Below, piece by piece: positions 43,881 to 52,328 of a stretch of DNA of 52,642 nt. This DNA is from Myxococcales bacterium (GTDB lineage: Bacteria > Myxococcota_A > UBA9042 > UBA3505): assembly GCA_002728755.1 (NCBI GenBank), contig PBVT01000013.1, forward strand, positions 1 to 52,642, in the 5' to 3' direction. Position 1 is the stretch's first letter. Each line of letters starts with the position of its first letter. Below the pieces are notes generated by a model. The model saw only the letters and a list, made by a program, of their open reading frames with translations. It was not told the origin of the DNA and did not search any database. The position numbers and the translations under genes were made by a program.

Positions 43881-44240
43881 ATCAACCTCCTATGCGGGTT
43901 ACGGTGTTAGCTTGACGATATAGATGTCGTTGTTGCTTACGTGCGGTAAGAAGCCGCCACCAAGATCATTCGAGGCCGGGAATGAGCCGACCAGGATGGG
44001 GCTGCCGAGATTGTCGAGCGCGAGTCCTTTGTTCGTGTCGGTTCCGACCGAACCTTCTTTGTATCAAGAATGTAGAATCAGCGCATTCTTCATCTGGCAT
44101 GAGCGAGTCCTCCATGCCCCACCTTCGTATGTCACAACAAGCTGTTCGCTGTGCTCGGTTTGAATGGCATGGTTTTCGCTGGTGTCTAGTAGATATGGGG
44201 CGGGAGCGGAATCTCTGGTCTCGTCAACGGGAGGATAGTG
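43881..44240. other. 360-base divergent region
   Basis: Apart from the propeller relic (43899-44063) I see no gene. 44064-44240 should carry the promoter of the plus-strand DNRLRE protein gene; GGGAGG near 44229 is its ribosome-binding site. Confidence 0.6.
43899..44063 (-). pseudogene. Orphan 3' end of an SBBP/beta-propeller-type gene
   Basis: After an in-frame TGA the minus strand stays open for 54 codons and ends with a stop at 43899-43901, with no start codon or ribosome-binding site. It reads VGTDTNKGLALDNLGSPILV, then GSFPASNDLGGGF and DIYIVKLTP, the closing repeat of SBBP-type propeller proteins (AVDxxGNxxVTGSF...DxxVxKL). The rest of the gene is absent. It lies 18 bases ahead of the deacetylase-like gene. 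Confidence 0.72.
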
Positions 44241-45755
44241 ATGAAACCATTGGTCGGATTTCTGGTTCTTGTACATGGCTTGTTCTGGGCACCGAACCTT
44301 AGCCTGGCGGAGACGATATTGTCGGACCCATTAGCGGGCTCTACGACCGGCAATCAGAATGGTGGCTCCTTCACCGGTGGAGGCTGGCAGGCTCCCCATC
44401 AGATCTGGTGGGACGTGGGCCAAAGCCTGAGCGCGGGCTCTTTTTCGGTAGAAGTAACCAACTGGAATCCGAATTCGGATAGCGATCAGCACCACCACGA
44501 CAAGCAACATATCATCAATATGTATGAGGCCCCTCATGGTTCGGCCTGGGGAGCCAACGACTCGAACCCGCAGACCGGATTCTTCAATATTCGAACGGGC
44601 GCGACCTACGACAACTGCTTCAAGTTTCTCTCCAGCCCCGCGGGATTTGAGCAACGTATCGAAAACCGAGTGCAGAAGTCTCATGGCACCATCAACCCGG
44701 CCGAGACCTATACCATCTCTGTTGAATGGACCGCAGAGGGAACCATCACAGTGTTTCTGGATGGGGTCGCGCAGGTCACCCACGAACACGACCAGCCCAT
44801 GGCCTTTCGGTATGTCTTTCTTGGAACGGACAACACCATCCCGGGCACCTACGGACCACAGCACGGTGTTATTTATAAGAACCTCGTAGTCTCCTCCGAT
44901 GGACCCGCTCCAGAGCCTGAACCCGAGCCTGAACCCGAGCCGGAGCCGGAGAATCCGCTACTTGTTCATCCTAGCGATGACACCTGGGCCGATCCGTCCT
45001 CTCCGGATACGGCGCATGGTTCTAGCGATGAGCTCCGTGTCGGTGGTGATGGGCGTACGATATTTCTGAAATTCCATGTGGCGAATGTTGGAGCCGTAGA
45101 GAGCGCATTCCTACGTTTGAAGACATTGAATGGTGGGTATGGTGGTGATGTTCGTGCGGTTTCGGATACCTCCTGGACCGAGGATGGCCTCACCTATAAT
45201 ACGATGCCAGCGATTGGCGATACGGTCCTGGACTCCTTTGGCTCCGTGGGGATAGGAACCGCCTATTCTGTGGATGTATCCGCTGCGGTTCCATGCGATG
45301 GGATCTACGCCTTCGCGATCAACTCGTCGGAAGTGGACGGAGCCGGCTATTGGTCCACCGAGTCCAGCGAGCTGGCCCCGGAATTGATACTCGTGCCAGA
45401 CGCCAATGGTAATGGGTGCAATGAACCCGAACCCGAGCCTGAGCCCGAGCCGGAACCCGAGCCTGAGCCCGAGCCCGAACCCGAACCCGAACCCGAACCC
45501 GAGCCCGAGCCCGAACCCGAACCCGGTGCTGACGTCTACTCGGAGATTGGATCGGAAGACGAAGACCTGGCAGGTCCGGCCAACGATGGTTCCAACACGG
45601 GCTTTGTAGTCCCCGAAGATCTGGGAGGTGCCGGCAGTGACAGTGGCGGATGTCGTGCCCATACACGGAGCGGCTCGACCCCTATGTTCCATGGTCTACT
45701 GGGACTTCTTTTCTTGGCCTTTGTCCTGCGTCGTCGTGGGCTCGAAGCGGGGTGA
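44241..45755 (+). CDS. Surface protein: LamG-like + DNRLRE domain, Glu-Pro rods, MYXO-CTERM-like anchor
   Basis: 504 residues from the ATG at 44241 (GTG at 44238 adjacent). Signal peptide ending LSLA. Residues ~25-215 resemble a jelly-roll/concanavalin-like lectin ([38 protein letters not shown]). A Glu-Pro run follows, then ~220-390 a DNRLRE-type domain ([46 protein letters not shown]). A longer Glu-Pro rod (about 395-430) leads to an acidic segment and the terminal GGCRAHTR...[17 protein letters not shown]. That is Cys, one helix and an Arg cluster, the layout of MYXO-CTERM sorting tags. Likely exported, processed and held at or released from the surface, binding polysaccharide. Confidence 0.82.
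   Translation: MKPLVGFLVLVHGLFWAPNLSLAETILSDPLAGSTTGNQNGGSFTGGGWQAPHQIWWDVGQSLSAGSFSVEVTNWNPNSDSDQHHHDKQHIINMYEAPHGSAWGANDSNPQTGFFNIRTGATYDNCFKFLSSPAGFEQRIENRVQKSHGTINPAETYTISVEWTAEGTITVFLDGVAQVTHEHDQPMAFRYVFLGTDNTIPGTYGPQHGVIYKNLVVSSDGPAPEPEPEPEPEPEPENPLLVHPSDDTWADPSSPDTAHGSSDELRVGGDGRTIFLKFHVANVGAVESAFLRLKTLNGGYGGDVRAVSDTSWTEDGLTYNTMPAIGDTVLDSFGSVGIGTAYSVDVSAAVPCDGIYAFAINSSEVDGAGYWSTESSELAPELILVPDANGNGCNEPEPEPEPEPEPEPEPEPEPEPEPEPEPEPEPEPGADVYSEIGSEDEDLAGPANDGSNTGFVVPEDLGGAGSDSGGCRAHTRSGSTPMFHGLLGLLFLAFVLRRRGLEAG
45423..45525 (+). repeat. Glu-Pro (EP) codon repeat
   Basis: Hexamer repeats (GAACCC/GAGCCC/GAGCCT) giving more than 15 Glu-Pro pairs; a shorter run lies at 44911-44950 in the same gene. 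Confidence 0.9.
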
Positions 45756-45770
45756 TCCGATTCGTACCCT

Positions 45771-46478
45771 CTAGAACGGAGTCTTTGTGCTGAACCCTGC
45801 ATCGGCGCAGGGATCATGACCCTCCGGGTGGGTGTCGGCCAGCATCTGCGCGAATTCATCGCTGGTTACATGACACAATAGATAGAGCCCGGACTCCTCT
45901 AGAAATTTCATAACGTCGTGATGGATGTCGCGTCCCTCGGGATTTTTCGCCAGGTCGAAGATGCCCTGCCGCCCGTAATAGTTGTCTTTCGGGGTCGGTC
46001 CGCCGGTATAGGTGGTCTCCTTGATGGCTCGGAAACTAAGCTCCATCACCAGGTTGTCCCAGCGCTCCTGGGTCAGCTCTTCGATGTCGTACATCAGCGC
46101 GTTACGGATCGGGTACATAATCGCCATAACCCGATGGAACGCCTTCTCGTCGTCGCTTAAGCCGTCCTGCGAGCCCTCAATGAGATCGTCGCCGTCGAAA
46201 GCCGGCGTGCCCCGGGCTTCAAGTACTTCACCATTGGCGTTGGCGGCCAGGGCGTTGTCTACCGAGAAGAGAAAGGCCCCGTCTCGATCGACGATACCAT
46301 CTGTGCCTGGCTCCAGACCGGTCTGATGTGGTGTTCCTGTAAAGATACAAAAGCCGCCTTCGTTGATATCGCAGGCGTATTTGTCTTCGGGGCGGCCATT
46401 ACCATCGGGGCCCCCACAGGCGAAAAGGGATAGACTCAAAGCGACCATCAGGCCGGTAAATACTGCTGTTTTTTTCAT
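45771..46478 (-). CDS. Lipoprotein, function unknown
   Basis: 235 residues from the ATG at 46478; GGAG stands 7 bases ahead. Longer upstream frames run antisense into the repeat of the divergent gene and are not real. Lipobox LSLFAC (Cys19), then ACDINEGGFCIFTGTPHQTG and a helical part (LIEGSQDGLSDDEKAFHRVM, FRAIKETTYTGGP) with late Cys (YLLCHVTSDEF, DPCADAG). No family recognised. Its 3' end lies 15 bases from that of the converging DNRLRE protein gene. Confidence 0.68.
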   Translation of the reverse strand: MKKTAVFTGLMVALSLSLFACGGPDGNGRPEDKYACDINEGGFCIFTGTPHQTGLEPGTDGIVDRDGAFLFSVDNALAANANGEVLEARGTPAFDGDDLIEGSQDGLSDDEKAFHRVMAIMYPIRNALMYDIEELTQERWDNLVMELSFRAIKETTYTGGPTPKDNYYGRQGIFDLAKNPEGRDIHHDVMKFLEESGLYLLCHVTSDEFAQMLADTHPEGHDPCADAGFSTKTPF

Positions 46479-46614
46479 AGTTGATCTCCGTGTGGGCAAC
46501 ATAACAACAATCCTCGGGAGCCAACAAGAACAGAGGTTTGGTGCGCGTCCGTTGGTTGACAGGCCGTGGGTACGTTCCGTAGCGTTAATCATACGGCTTA
46601 CGAGGAGTGAAACG

Positions 46615-47319
46615 ATGCGTTTAGTAGTCTTTTTATGTGGATTGATGCTTTCTATCGGCTGTGGAGGAAGCGCAGACACGGACCCGGTTGGTTCGGACAC
46701 CTCAGAGAGCCAGGACACCTCAGAGAGCCAGGACACTTCAGAGAGCCAGGACAGTTCAGAGAGCCAGGACAGTTCAGAGAGCCAGGACTCTTCAGAGAGC
46801 CAGGACACCTCCTCCGATGATGCTGTCGAGGAGGACACCTCCGAGGCTGCTGACACCGGAGACACGCCGACGGATCCCTGCGATCCGAGCGGTGCATGGA
46901 CCATCGAGGTCACGACGGCAGCGCTGCCTGGCGAAGGATGTGCGCCGGATGGTGCGCCGTCGCAGGGCCCGAATACCCAGGAATATGTGGTGCAGCCAGG
47001 CGAAGACGGTACCTATACGATCTCTATGGCCGAGCCGCAGGAACCCAGCCCAGAGATGACCGTGGAGGTGATCGGTGACGGTCCGGCTTGTTCCGTTCGG
47101 ATTACCGTGACGGCCGAGGTATATGTTCCGGGGTCGGGGGAAGGCCAGGAAGGCGGAACGGCGTTCATCCAGTATATCTATACGGCCGCCGAAGAGGATG
47201 GGGCGCTCTCGGGAAGTGGTACGGTGCAAACAAGTTTCACCAAGGAAACTGGCGAGGTACAGCAGGATTGCACCGAAGATATCGCGATCGGTGGGACCTT
47301 TGTGCCTGCCGCGCCTTAA
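46615..47319 (+). CDS. Lipoprotein with DTSESQ repeats
   Basis: 234 residues from the ATG at 46615, chosen for GAGGAG 7 bases ahead; the longer frame from 46363 is antisense to the neighbour. Lipobox LSIGC (Cys16), then six DTSESQ/DSSESQ units, an acidic tail (DDAVEEDTSEAADTGDTP), and a ~140-residue beta domain with three or four Cys (GEGCAPDGA, GPACSVRITV, VQQDCTEDI). The domain starts CDPSGAWTIEV, like the compact domain in the lipoprotein at 31294-31923 (NPSGQWMLTAN). Function unknown. Confidence 0.72.
   Translation: MRLVVFLCGLMLSIGCGGSADTDPVGSDTSESQDTSESQDTSESQDSSESQDSSESQDSSESQDTSSDDAVEEDTSEAADTGDTPTDPCDPSGAWTIEVTTAALPGEGCAPDGAPSQGPNTQEYVVQPGEDGTYTISMAEPQEPSPEMTVEVIGDGPACSVRITVTAEVYVPGSGEGQEGGTAFIQYIYTAAEEDGALSGSGTVQTSFTKETGEVQQDCTEDIAIGGTFVPAAP
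46696..46803 (+). repeat. 18-bp minisatellite, six copies
   Basis: Six contiguous 18-bp units starting at 46696, 46714, 46732, 46750, 46768 and 46786, differing by one to three bases. In frame with the lipoprotein linker, so length changes would not disrupt the protein. Confidence 0.92.
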
Positions 47320-47340
47320 TCGGACCTTGCCACGTGCATC

Positions 47341-48267
47341 CTAGAATCCGGGTATATCGCAATACAGTCCGCGGCTGAAGGCCGGGTATCGATAGAGACC
47401 AACGAAGCACATCTCCTCACTGGAGGTGTCCCCATACCGGACGGTCTCTGCCGTGGTGTTATTCCAGATACAGGTTACGTCGATTCTCTCGCCGGCACGT
47501 ACGGTCAGGGGTTCGATAGGGTGGTTGAGCTGATCGACGAAGTCGAAGGGTTCGTCATGGAGGGTGCTTACTCCGTCCGCAGTGTAGTGCTCCACCACCA
47601 TATGGCGACCCAGTTGGTGCATATGAGGCCAGAGGCTCAATAGGGTTGCGTCCTGTTCGAATACGCAGCTACCGGTGGCGCTCGCCTCCGAATGAGGTGG
47701 GATTGCAAAGGTCGCTGTACCTGCGAAGACCACCTCCGCTTCGGCGACAACCTCGTCCGCTGGCAGAGTCTTGATGCGTGTCCCCGATCGGCCCGAGAGG
47801 GGGCCAGGGGTCGCGTTGAGGAGATGCAGGTTGAGTAAGAGCTGCTTACCGGCCGGAATCCGTATGGCGACACCTTCTGGAAAGATCAGATCGTCGGTGC
47901 CAAAGCCCGACGCGAAGATCATGGCGTCACTGAGAGTTCCCGGGTCACAGGGAAAGACACGGTCGGGTCCGGTGGGTTGGGTTACCGTCAGCACCGTATG
48001 GTGTGTTCCGTACGGTGCGGCGGCTTGAAACCCTCGGATGTAGATGTCTTCTTCCACTGTGACCAGAGCACAGAGGAACTCTTCGCTCCCTGCTTCGATG
48101 GTCCACTCGACGTCGATAATTGCGGTCCACTCGTCATGGTTTCCAGTCTGCGGGACGTCCACCGAGAACTCGTCCTCCGGCATACCATCACAGGCAGCCA
48201 GGAGGACGAGCGTCGCGCAGAGAAGTAGCAGACTTCGCCACGAAGAGGGTTGAGGATAGAGTTTCAT
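47341..48267 (-). CDS. PHM-like copper type II monooxygenase-family lipoprotein
   Basis: 308 residues. Lipobox LLAAC (Cys26). Features of the copper type II ascorbate-dependent monooxygenase fold (peptidylglycine hydroxylating class): YGTHHTVLTV (His-His), LLLNLHLLNATP, LWPHMHQLGRHMVVE (His-x-His), and VRYGDTSSEEMCFVGLYRYP (Met ligand). All expected copper ligands are present. The start ATG shares its A with the stop of the RCC1 gene (TGATG), so the two proteins are made together. Substrate unknown; periplasmic or surface. A paralogue is encoded at 51106-52290. Confidence 0.82.
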   Translation of the reverse strand: MKLYPQPSSWRSLLLLCATLVLLAACDGMPEDEFSVDVPQTGNHDEWTAIIDVEWTIEAGSEEFLCALVTVEEDIYIRGFQAAAPYGTHHTVLTVTQPTGPDRVFPCDPGTLSDAMIFASGFGTDDLIFPEGVAIRIPAGKQLLLNLHLLNATPGPLSGRSGTRIKTLPADEVVAEAEVVFAGTATFAIPPHSEASATGSCVFEQDATLLSLWPHMHQLGRHMVVEHYTADGVSTLHDEPFDFVDQLNHPIEPLTVRAGERIDVTCIWNNTTAETVRYGDTSSEEMCFVGLYRYPAFSRGLYCDIPGF

Positions 48268-49643
48268 CAGATACCGAAGGGGAGAATGGGTTTGATGGCG
48301 GATGGGGGCTCGTCGTCACCGATGGTGATCTCAAAGCGGCCATGTCCGAGGCGTCCGTCGAGACCGCTACCCCAGCATTGTACCGCTCCAGCAGCCAATA
48401 AGGCGCAGGTGAAATCATCACCCGCTACGATTTGAATGGCGGCATCGGAGAGGTCGATATCACCCATGGCTGCGGGTACTTCGTTATCGCCAACGTTCTC
48501 GGTGCTGGCGTAGCCGAGAGCACCCCAGCTACCGTCGCCCCAGCAGCGGACCCCACCGTTCAACAATAACGCGCAGGTATGGTTCGCGCCGGCTGCGATC
48601 TGCACCGCAACGCCCCCGACGTTTACGACGCCAGCGAGCTGGGCATTATGAATATCTTGTTCATTGCCGTAGCCAAGGGCGCCCGTGCTGGCCTCACCCC
48701 AGCAGCGCACCGCTCCCGACGCGGTGAGTGCGCAGGTGTGTTGATAGCCGGCGGCGAGCTGAGTCACCGCTTCGCCCAGCCATAACGGAGCAAGATCTGT
48801 AGGCTGTTCGTTGTCGCCGATATCTTCCAGGCCTCCGTGACCGAGGGCACCCGAGCTTCCATCACCCCAGCACCGCACCATACCGCCATCTACGACGGCA
48901 CAGGTATGTTCGGCGCCAGCGACAAGAAAGCTGGCGTCACCGCCGATGGGCACATGACCCAACCAGCCACCGGTCTTGGTAGAGAAGCCATACCCGAGAG
49001 CACCCTCCGGGGAGGTCCCCCAGCATTTGATCGAGCCGGACTCGTTCCGCATACAGCTATGATGATCCCCTGCTACGACCTGCACAAAGGGGCTGTTGGA
49101 ATAGATGATGGCGTCGCCCATTTCGCCGGGGTGTTCGTCGTCGCCGACGGTGTAATATTTGCCATTCCCGTTGCCCAGGGCCAGGTCGCCTCCATAGCCC
49201 CAACAACGAATGCTACCTTTTCCAAGGATGGCGCAGGTGTGGTCCTGTCCCGCGGCGAGAGAGAGGACCGTGTCGCCCACATCCACAAGGCCGTGGCTTG
49301 CGGCGGGCTCGTCGTCTCCAATGGTCTCTATATGCCCATAACCCAGCTGTCCGACGTCATTTTTACCCCAACAGCTGACGTCTCCGTGGGCGGATAGGGC
49401 GCATGCATGACTCGCCCCAGCGACGATGGAGATGGCGGGCTCTTGCACCTCTTCGCTCCAGATGGGCGGGACCACGACTTTCGGCTGCTGGCCGGTCGAG
49501 GTTGTGTTGACTACTGGTGTTTGCACGCCATTTTGCCCCTGGCTCTGCCATTGCGGATCGCCAGGTTCAATTTCAAAGGTACAGGCACCGAAAACGATAA
49601 CGATAATCCCAATCAAGGGGAGATGGTATTTGCTTGGATACAT
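48267..49643 (-). CDS. RCC1-repeat beta-propeller lipoprotein
   Basis: 458 residues from the ATG at 49643 (AGGAGG 7 bases ahead). Signal and lipobox VFGAC, a short linker, then seven RCC1-type blades, each of the form HTCALxxxGxVxCWGxxxxGxLGxG. They begin ACALSAHGDVSCWGKNDVGQ and end FTCALLAAGAVQCWGSGLDG. The two Cys in every blade should form a disulfide, suited to life outside the cytoplasm. Loops between blades repeat an acidic GDDEP motif. RCC1 propellers are protein- or nucleotide-binding platforms in eukaryotes; in bacterial lipoproteins their role is unknown. Coupled to the copper protein gene downstream, which may be its partner. Confidence 0.9.
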   Translation of the reverse strand: MYPSKYHLPLIGIIVIVFGACTFEIEPGDPQWQSQGQNGVQTPVVNTTSTGQQPKVVVPPIWSEEVQEPAISIVAGASHACALSAHGDVSCWGKNDVGQLGYGHIETIGDDEPAASHGLVDVGDTVLSLAAGQDHTCAILGKGSIRCWGYGGDLALGNGNGKYYTVGDDEHPGEMGDAIIYSNSPFVQVVAGDHHSCMRNESGSIKCWGTSPEGALGYGFSTKTGGWLGHVPIGGDASFLVAGAEHTCAVVDGGMVRCWGDGSSGALGHGGLEDIGDNEQPTDLAPLWLGEAVTQLAAGYQHTCALTASGAVRCWGEASTGALGYGNEQDIHNAQLAGVVNVGGVAVQIAAGANHTCALLLNGGVRCWGDGSWGALGYASTENVGDNEVPAAMGDIDLSDAAIQIVAGDDFTCALLAAGAVQCWGSGLDGRLGHGRFEITIGDDEPPSAIKPILPFGI

Positions 49644-49798
49644 GGTCAGTCCTCCTGTGTTAGGAAAATGTTCGACCATTCCAGTGGTGAATACAAATGA
49701 CTAATTTTCACCGTATTAGTAACTATCTGGAAACACTCTATGCGTATCTCAGGGCATGAGGCGCTTTGAGTCGGTTGGAAAAGCGCGTCGCGTATCGC

Positions 49799-50473
49799 TT
49801 ATGTTTTTGTTCGACGGTACCGGCGGTAGTCGACCACAAAGGTGATCAGGGGGAGAAAGGTGATCACCTGTAGCAGGATGAAAGAGGGGTTGGACCAGTC
49901 TGCACCCTGGGGGCGGTAGACCTCGCCGGTGACGGCGGCGTTCCCGAAATAGAGAAGGAGGATCAGCCAGCCGCAGCGGGTCCAGAGTTTCATGTCGATG
50001 GTCGGATGTGGGCCGGGGATATGGAGCTCGACCTGCTGTCCATCCTTCAGGAAGAGAGTCTTCCATTTATGGAAATCCCAGAGGAGTAGAAAGAGAACGC
50101 CGAGGCTCATCAGGCTAACGACGGTTGCCGTTGGTACTACCATGGTGCTCCAGCAGAAGATCAAGATGGTGGTCAGGATAGGAGTAAGGATGACGGCTCC
50201 GACGGTGGCAAACCGTTGGGTCATGAGCAGTATAGCGGCCAAAAGCTGCATAGCCCCGACAAAGCGGTAGAAGGGGCCCGTGTCGTGAAAGACGTGCAGG
50301 AAATCATGGAAGAGGCCGGTGTTTTCAGGATCGGTGAAGGCCTGGCCCAACACCTTCTTGAGCCCGGCCGGGATGAACGCAAAGCCGATCAAAATACGAA
50401 GCACGATCGTAAAGATGTGGAGCCAACGCTTTTCGCGAGCACGTGCGATAGAGGTTTCAAGCCGAGACAACAT
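49799..50473 (-). CDS. DoxX-like membrane protein
   Basis: 224 residues. Membrane helices at about 20-40 (FTIVLRILIGFAFIPAGLKK), 72-92, 97-117, 122-140 and two more near the C-terminus. The opening LRILIGFAFIPAGLKKVLG is the DoxX/SURF4-type signature (R-x-x-x-G-x-x-F-x-x-x-G-x-x-K). No clear ribosome-binding site. DoxX-family proteins are linked to redox or thiosulfate metabolism but this member's substrate is unknown. Divergent from a small lipoprotein gene. Confidence 0.8.
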   Translation of the reverse strand: MLSRLETSIARAREKRWLHIFTIVLRILIGFAFIPAGLKKVLGQAFTDPENTGLFHDFLHVFHDTGPFYRFVGAMQLLAAILLMTQRFATVGAVILTPILTTILIFCWSTMVVPTATVVSLMSLGVLFLLLWDFHKWKTLFLKDGQQVELHIPGPHPTIDMKLWTRCGWLILLLYFGNAAVTGEVYRPQGADWSNPSFILLQVITFLPLITFVVDYRRYRRTKT

Positions 50474-50627
50474 AAACGGTCACCAGTCGGGCGGGGAGTG
50501 CATGGCAGAGATAGCTTCCAATGGCGGTGGAACGCAAGAAGCCTTTGACAGAATTGGTTTCATTTGGCCCAATTCGATGGCTGCGATCTCCGCCGCGACC
50601 GGCGTGAATTACTCGGGAGGTAGACAG

Positions 50628-51032
50628 ATGTGGAAGTGGATTGGCGTGCTTACTGCGTGCATGACTTTGGGCTGTGTGAAGACGTCCACCGTTGTGGAAT
50701 CACCACCCACCGCCAATGTGCAGGCTCAAGCGATTCCCACCGTTACGAGTGCGGCCGATGTCCAGTCGAATCTGGGCAAGGTCGTACGAGCAACCGTGTC
50801 GGTAGGAGAGCAACGCGCCAAGCTCGGTGATATGGTTCGGGGCAAGGATTTCTCCTTCTTCTGCCTCGGTCATCCCTTACCCGACGAGGTCCTGGGAACC
50901 ACAATAACCGTTGAGGGAAAGATGATGGTCCGCAAGACCGGTGCCGTACAATCCCCCGACGGCTCGTGGAGCCAGGGGACGGCTCCAGGCCAGAAAGATT
51001 TGGTCATGGAAGGCTGTAAGGTCGTGAAATAA
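50628..51032 (+). CDS. Small lipoprotein with OB-fold-like domain
   Basis: 134 residues from the ATG at 50628 (GGGAGG 7 bases ahead); longer frames from 50319 are antisense to the neighbour. Lipobox MTLGC (Cys16), then SAADVQSNLGKVVRATVSVG, FSFFCLGHPLPDEVLGTTIT and VEGKMMVRK, a strand pattern of OB-fold tRNA_anti-like exported domains. One or two Cys (FFCLG, EGCKVV). Possibly co-transcribed with the copper protein gene 74 bases downstream. Confidence 0.7.
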   Translation: MWKWIGVLTACMTLGCVKTSTVVESPPTANVQAQAIPTVTSAADVQSNLGKVVRATVSVGEQRAKLGDMVRGKDFSFFCLGHPLPDEVLGTTITVEGKMMVRKTGAVQSPDGSWSQGTAPGQKDLVMEGCKVVK

Positions 51033-51105
51033 AGGCTCCTTCGACCGGGGCCCCCTTGTCGTTTTGCTACCGCCACTTCGTTGGGGTGTGGTACCATTCG
51101 CCGGC

Positions 51106-52290
51106 ATGCGAAATGTGATTCTACTCTTGATGCTAGGGTTGCTCGGCTGTCAGGCCGGTAGTCCAGCCGATGAATCGTCTGCGGCAGATGTGGACACAAC
51201 CGAACCCGTATACGATGCAGCCGAATGGTATACATTCGAGGCAGGGCCCTTCACGGTACCTGCGGGAGAGGAGCGTTTCTTCTGTTATTCCTTCGTTCTG
51301 GAAGAGGATCTCTGGGTCGACAATATTGTCCTCGAGTCGCGTCCAGTGGTGCACCACTTGCTTCATTCTGTGACACGCACCCCCGATCCAGAGGGGTTCT
51401 TTGAGTGCGACGCCCTGTTTCAGAATAATTGGATCCCGATTTTCGTCGCGGGAACAGGTGACGCGGCAATGGCGATGCCCGAGGGGGCAGGTCATATTCT
51501 GGAAAAGGGGACACAGCTTACCATGCAGCTGCATCTGTTGAACGCCACCCCCGAGGAGGTGACAGAGACCGTTCCGCTTCATTTCCACAAGATGGCGACA
51601 GAGCCGGAATACCCGGTCGAGATGGTCATCTTTGGGAATATGAGTATCGCTCTACCCCCGGGAGAGGAGTCCGAAGTGATCGGGAACTGCGACTCAGATT
51701 CCGATATGACCATCTTCAGTGCGTTTCCTCATATGCACCTTCTGGGACGAAGTATGGTGGTCGAGGCCGGTCCCGATGAAGATAGTCTGGTCGAGGTCTT
51801 TCGGCGTGATCCCTACGATTTTGACGACCAGTTTCTCTCACCGATGGAGCTTTCCATCAACGAGGGGGACCGGGTTCGCGTGACCTGCTCCTATGATAAT
51901 CACCACGATGAGATGGTCACCTTTGGAGAGTCCACCACCAATGAGATGTGCTTTTTCATAGGTTTTGCCACCCAGGCTACGCACCAGTTAGCAGGCTGTA
52001 TCGGTGGAGGCGGCAATAGTTTCCTGCCCGAAACCTGTGGTGACGATCCGCCCAACGATATCGGTCTTGGAGCCTTCTGTTCGAAAGGTGGCGGGGAGTG
52101 CGAGAGTGGCCTGATGTGCACCGAGGATCTGGAATATACCGAGGGCCTCGACATCTGTCTGGGCTTTGGTTGTAGTTCCCAGGCGGATTGTGGAGAGGGA
52201 GGCATCTGCTGCAGTCTTGATATGGGGATGCCCATCACCCTATGCCTACCCCCTTCCTGTAGCTTCGGCCTCTGCGAAGAGCTCGACTAG
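51106..52290 (+). CDS. PHM-like copper protein with Cys-rich C-terminus (paralogue)
   Basis: 394 residues from the ATG at 51106, which sits at the head of the signal MRNVILLLMLGLLGC (lipobox LGLLGC); no good ribosome-binding site is visible. Copper type II monooxygenase-like part: VVHHLLHSV, MQLHLLNATPEE, FPHMHLLGRSMVVEAG and VTFGESTTNEMCFF hold the His, HxH and Met ligands. It is clearly related to 47341-48267 (both have LHLLNATP, PHMHxLGR and NEMCF/EEMCF). An extra ~80-residue Cys-rich tail (CSKGGGECESGLMC, CSSQADCGEGGICC) resembles those of other lipoproteins here. Substrate unknown. Confidence 0.8.
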   Translation: MRNVILLLMLGLLGCQAGSPADESSAADVDTTEPVYDAAEWYTFEAGPFTVPAGEERFFCYSFVLEEDLWVDNIVLESRPVVHHLLHSVTRTPDPEGFFECDALFQNNWIPIFVAGTGDAAMAMPEGAGHILEKGTQLTMQLHLLNATPEEVTETVPLHFHKMATEPEYPVEMVIFGNMSIALPPGEESEVIGNCDSDSDMTIFSAFPHMHLLGRSMVVEAGPDEDSLVEVFRRDPYDFDDQFLSPMELSINEGDRVRVTCSYDNHHDEMVTFGESTTNEMCFFIGFATQATHQLAGCIGGGGNSFLPETCGDDPPNDIGLGAFCSKGGGECESGLMCTEDLEYTEGLDICLGFGCSSQADCGEGGICCSLDMGMPITLCLPPSCSFGLCEELD

Positions 52291-52328
52291 TCGACGCTCC
52301 ATGGTCCGACTCGACGTTCTGTAGAAGG

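Noticed and set aside
46696..46803. CRISPR-like periodic repeats
   Set aside because: Units are contiguous 18-mers without unique spacers and encode DTSESQ in frame; this is a minisatellite.
46652..46897. Antisense frames with repeated CPGSL or SWLSEV units
   Set aside because: They are shadows of the 18-bp minisatellite of the plus-strand lipoprotein gene, without signal, ribosome-binding site or family match.
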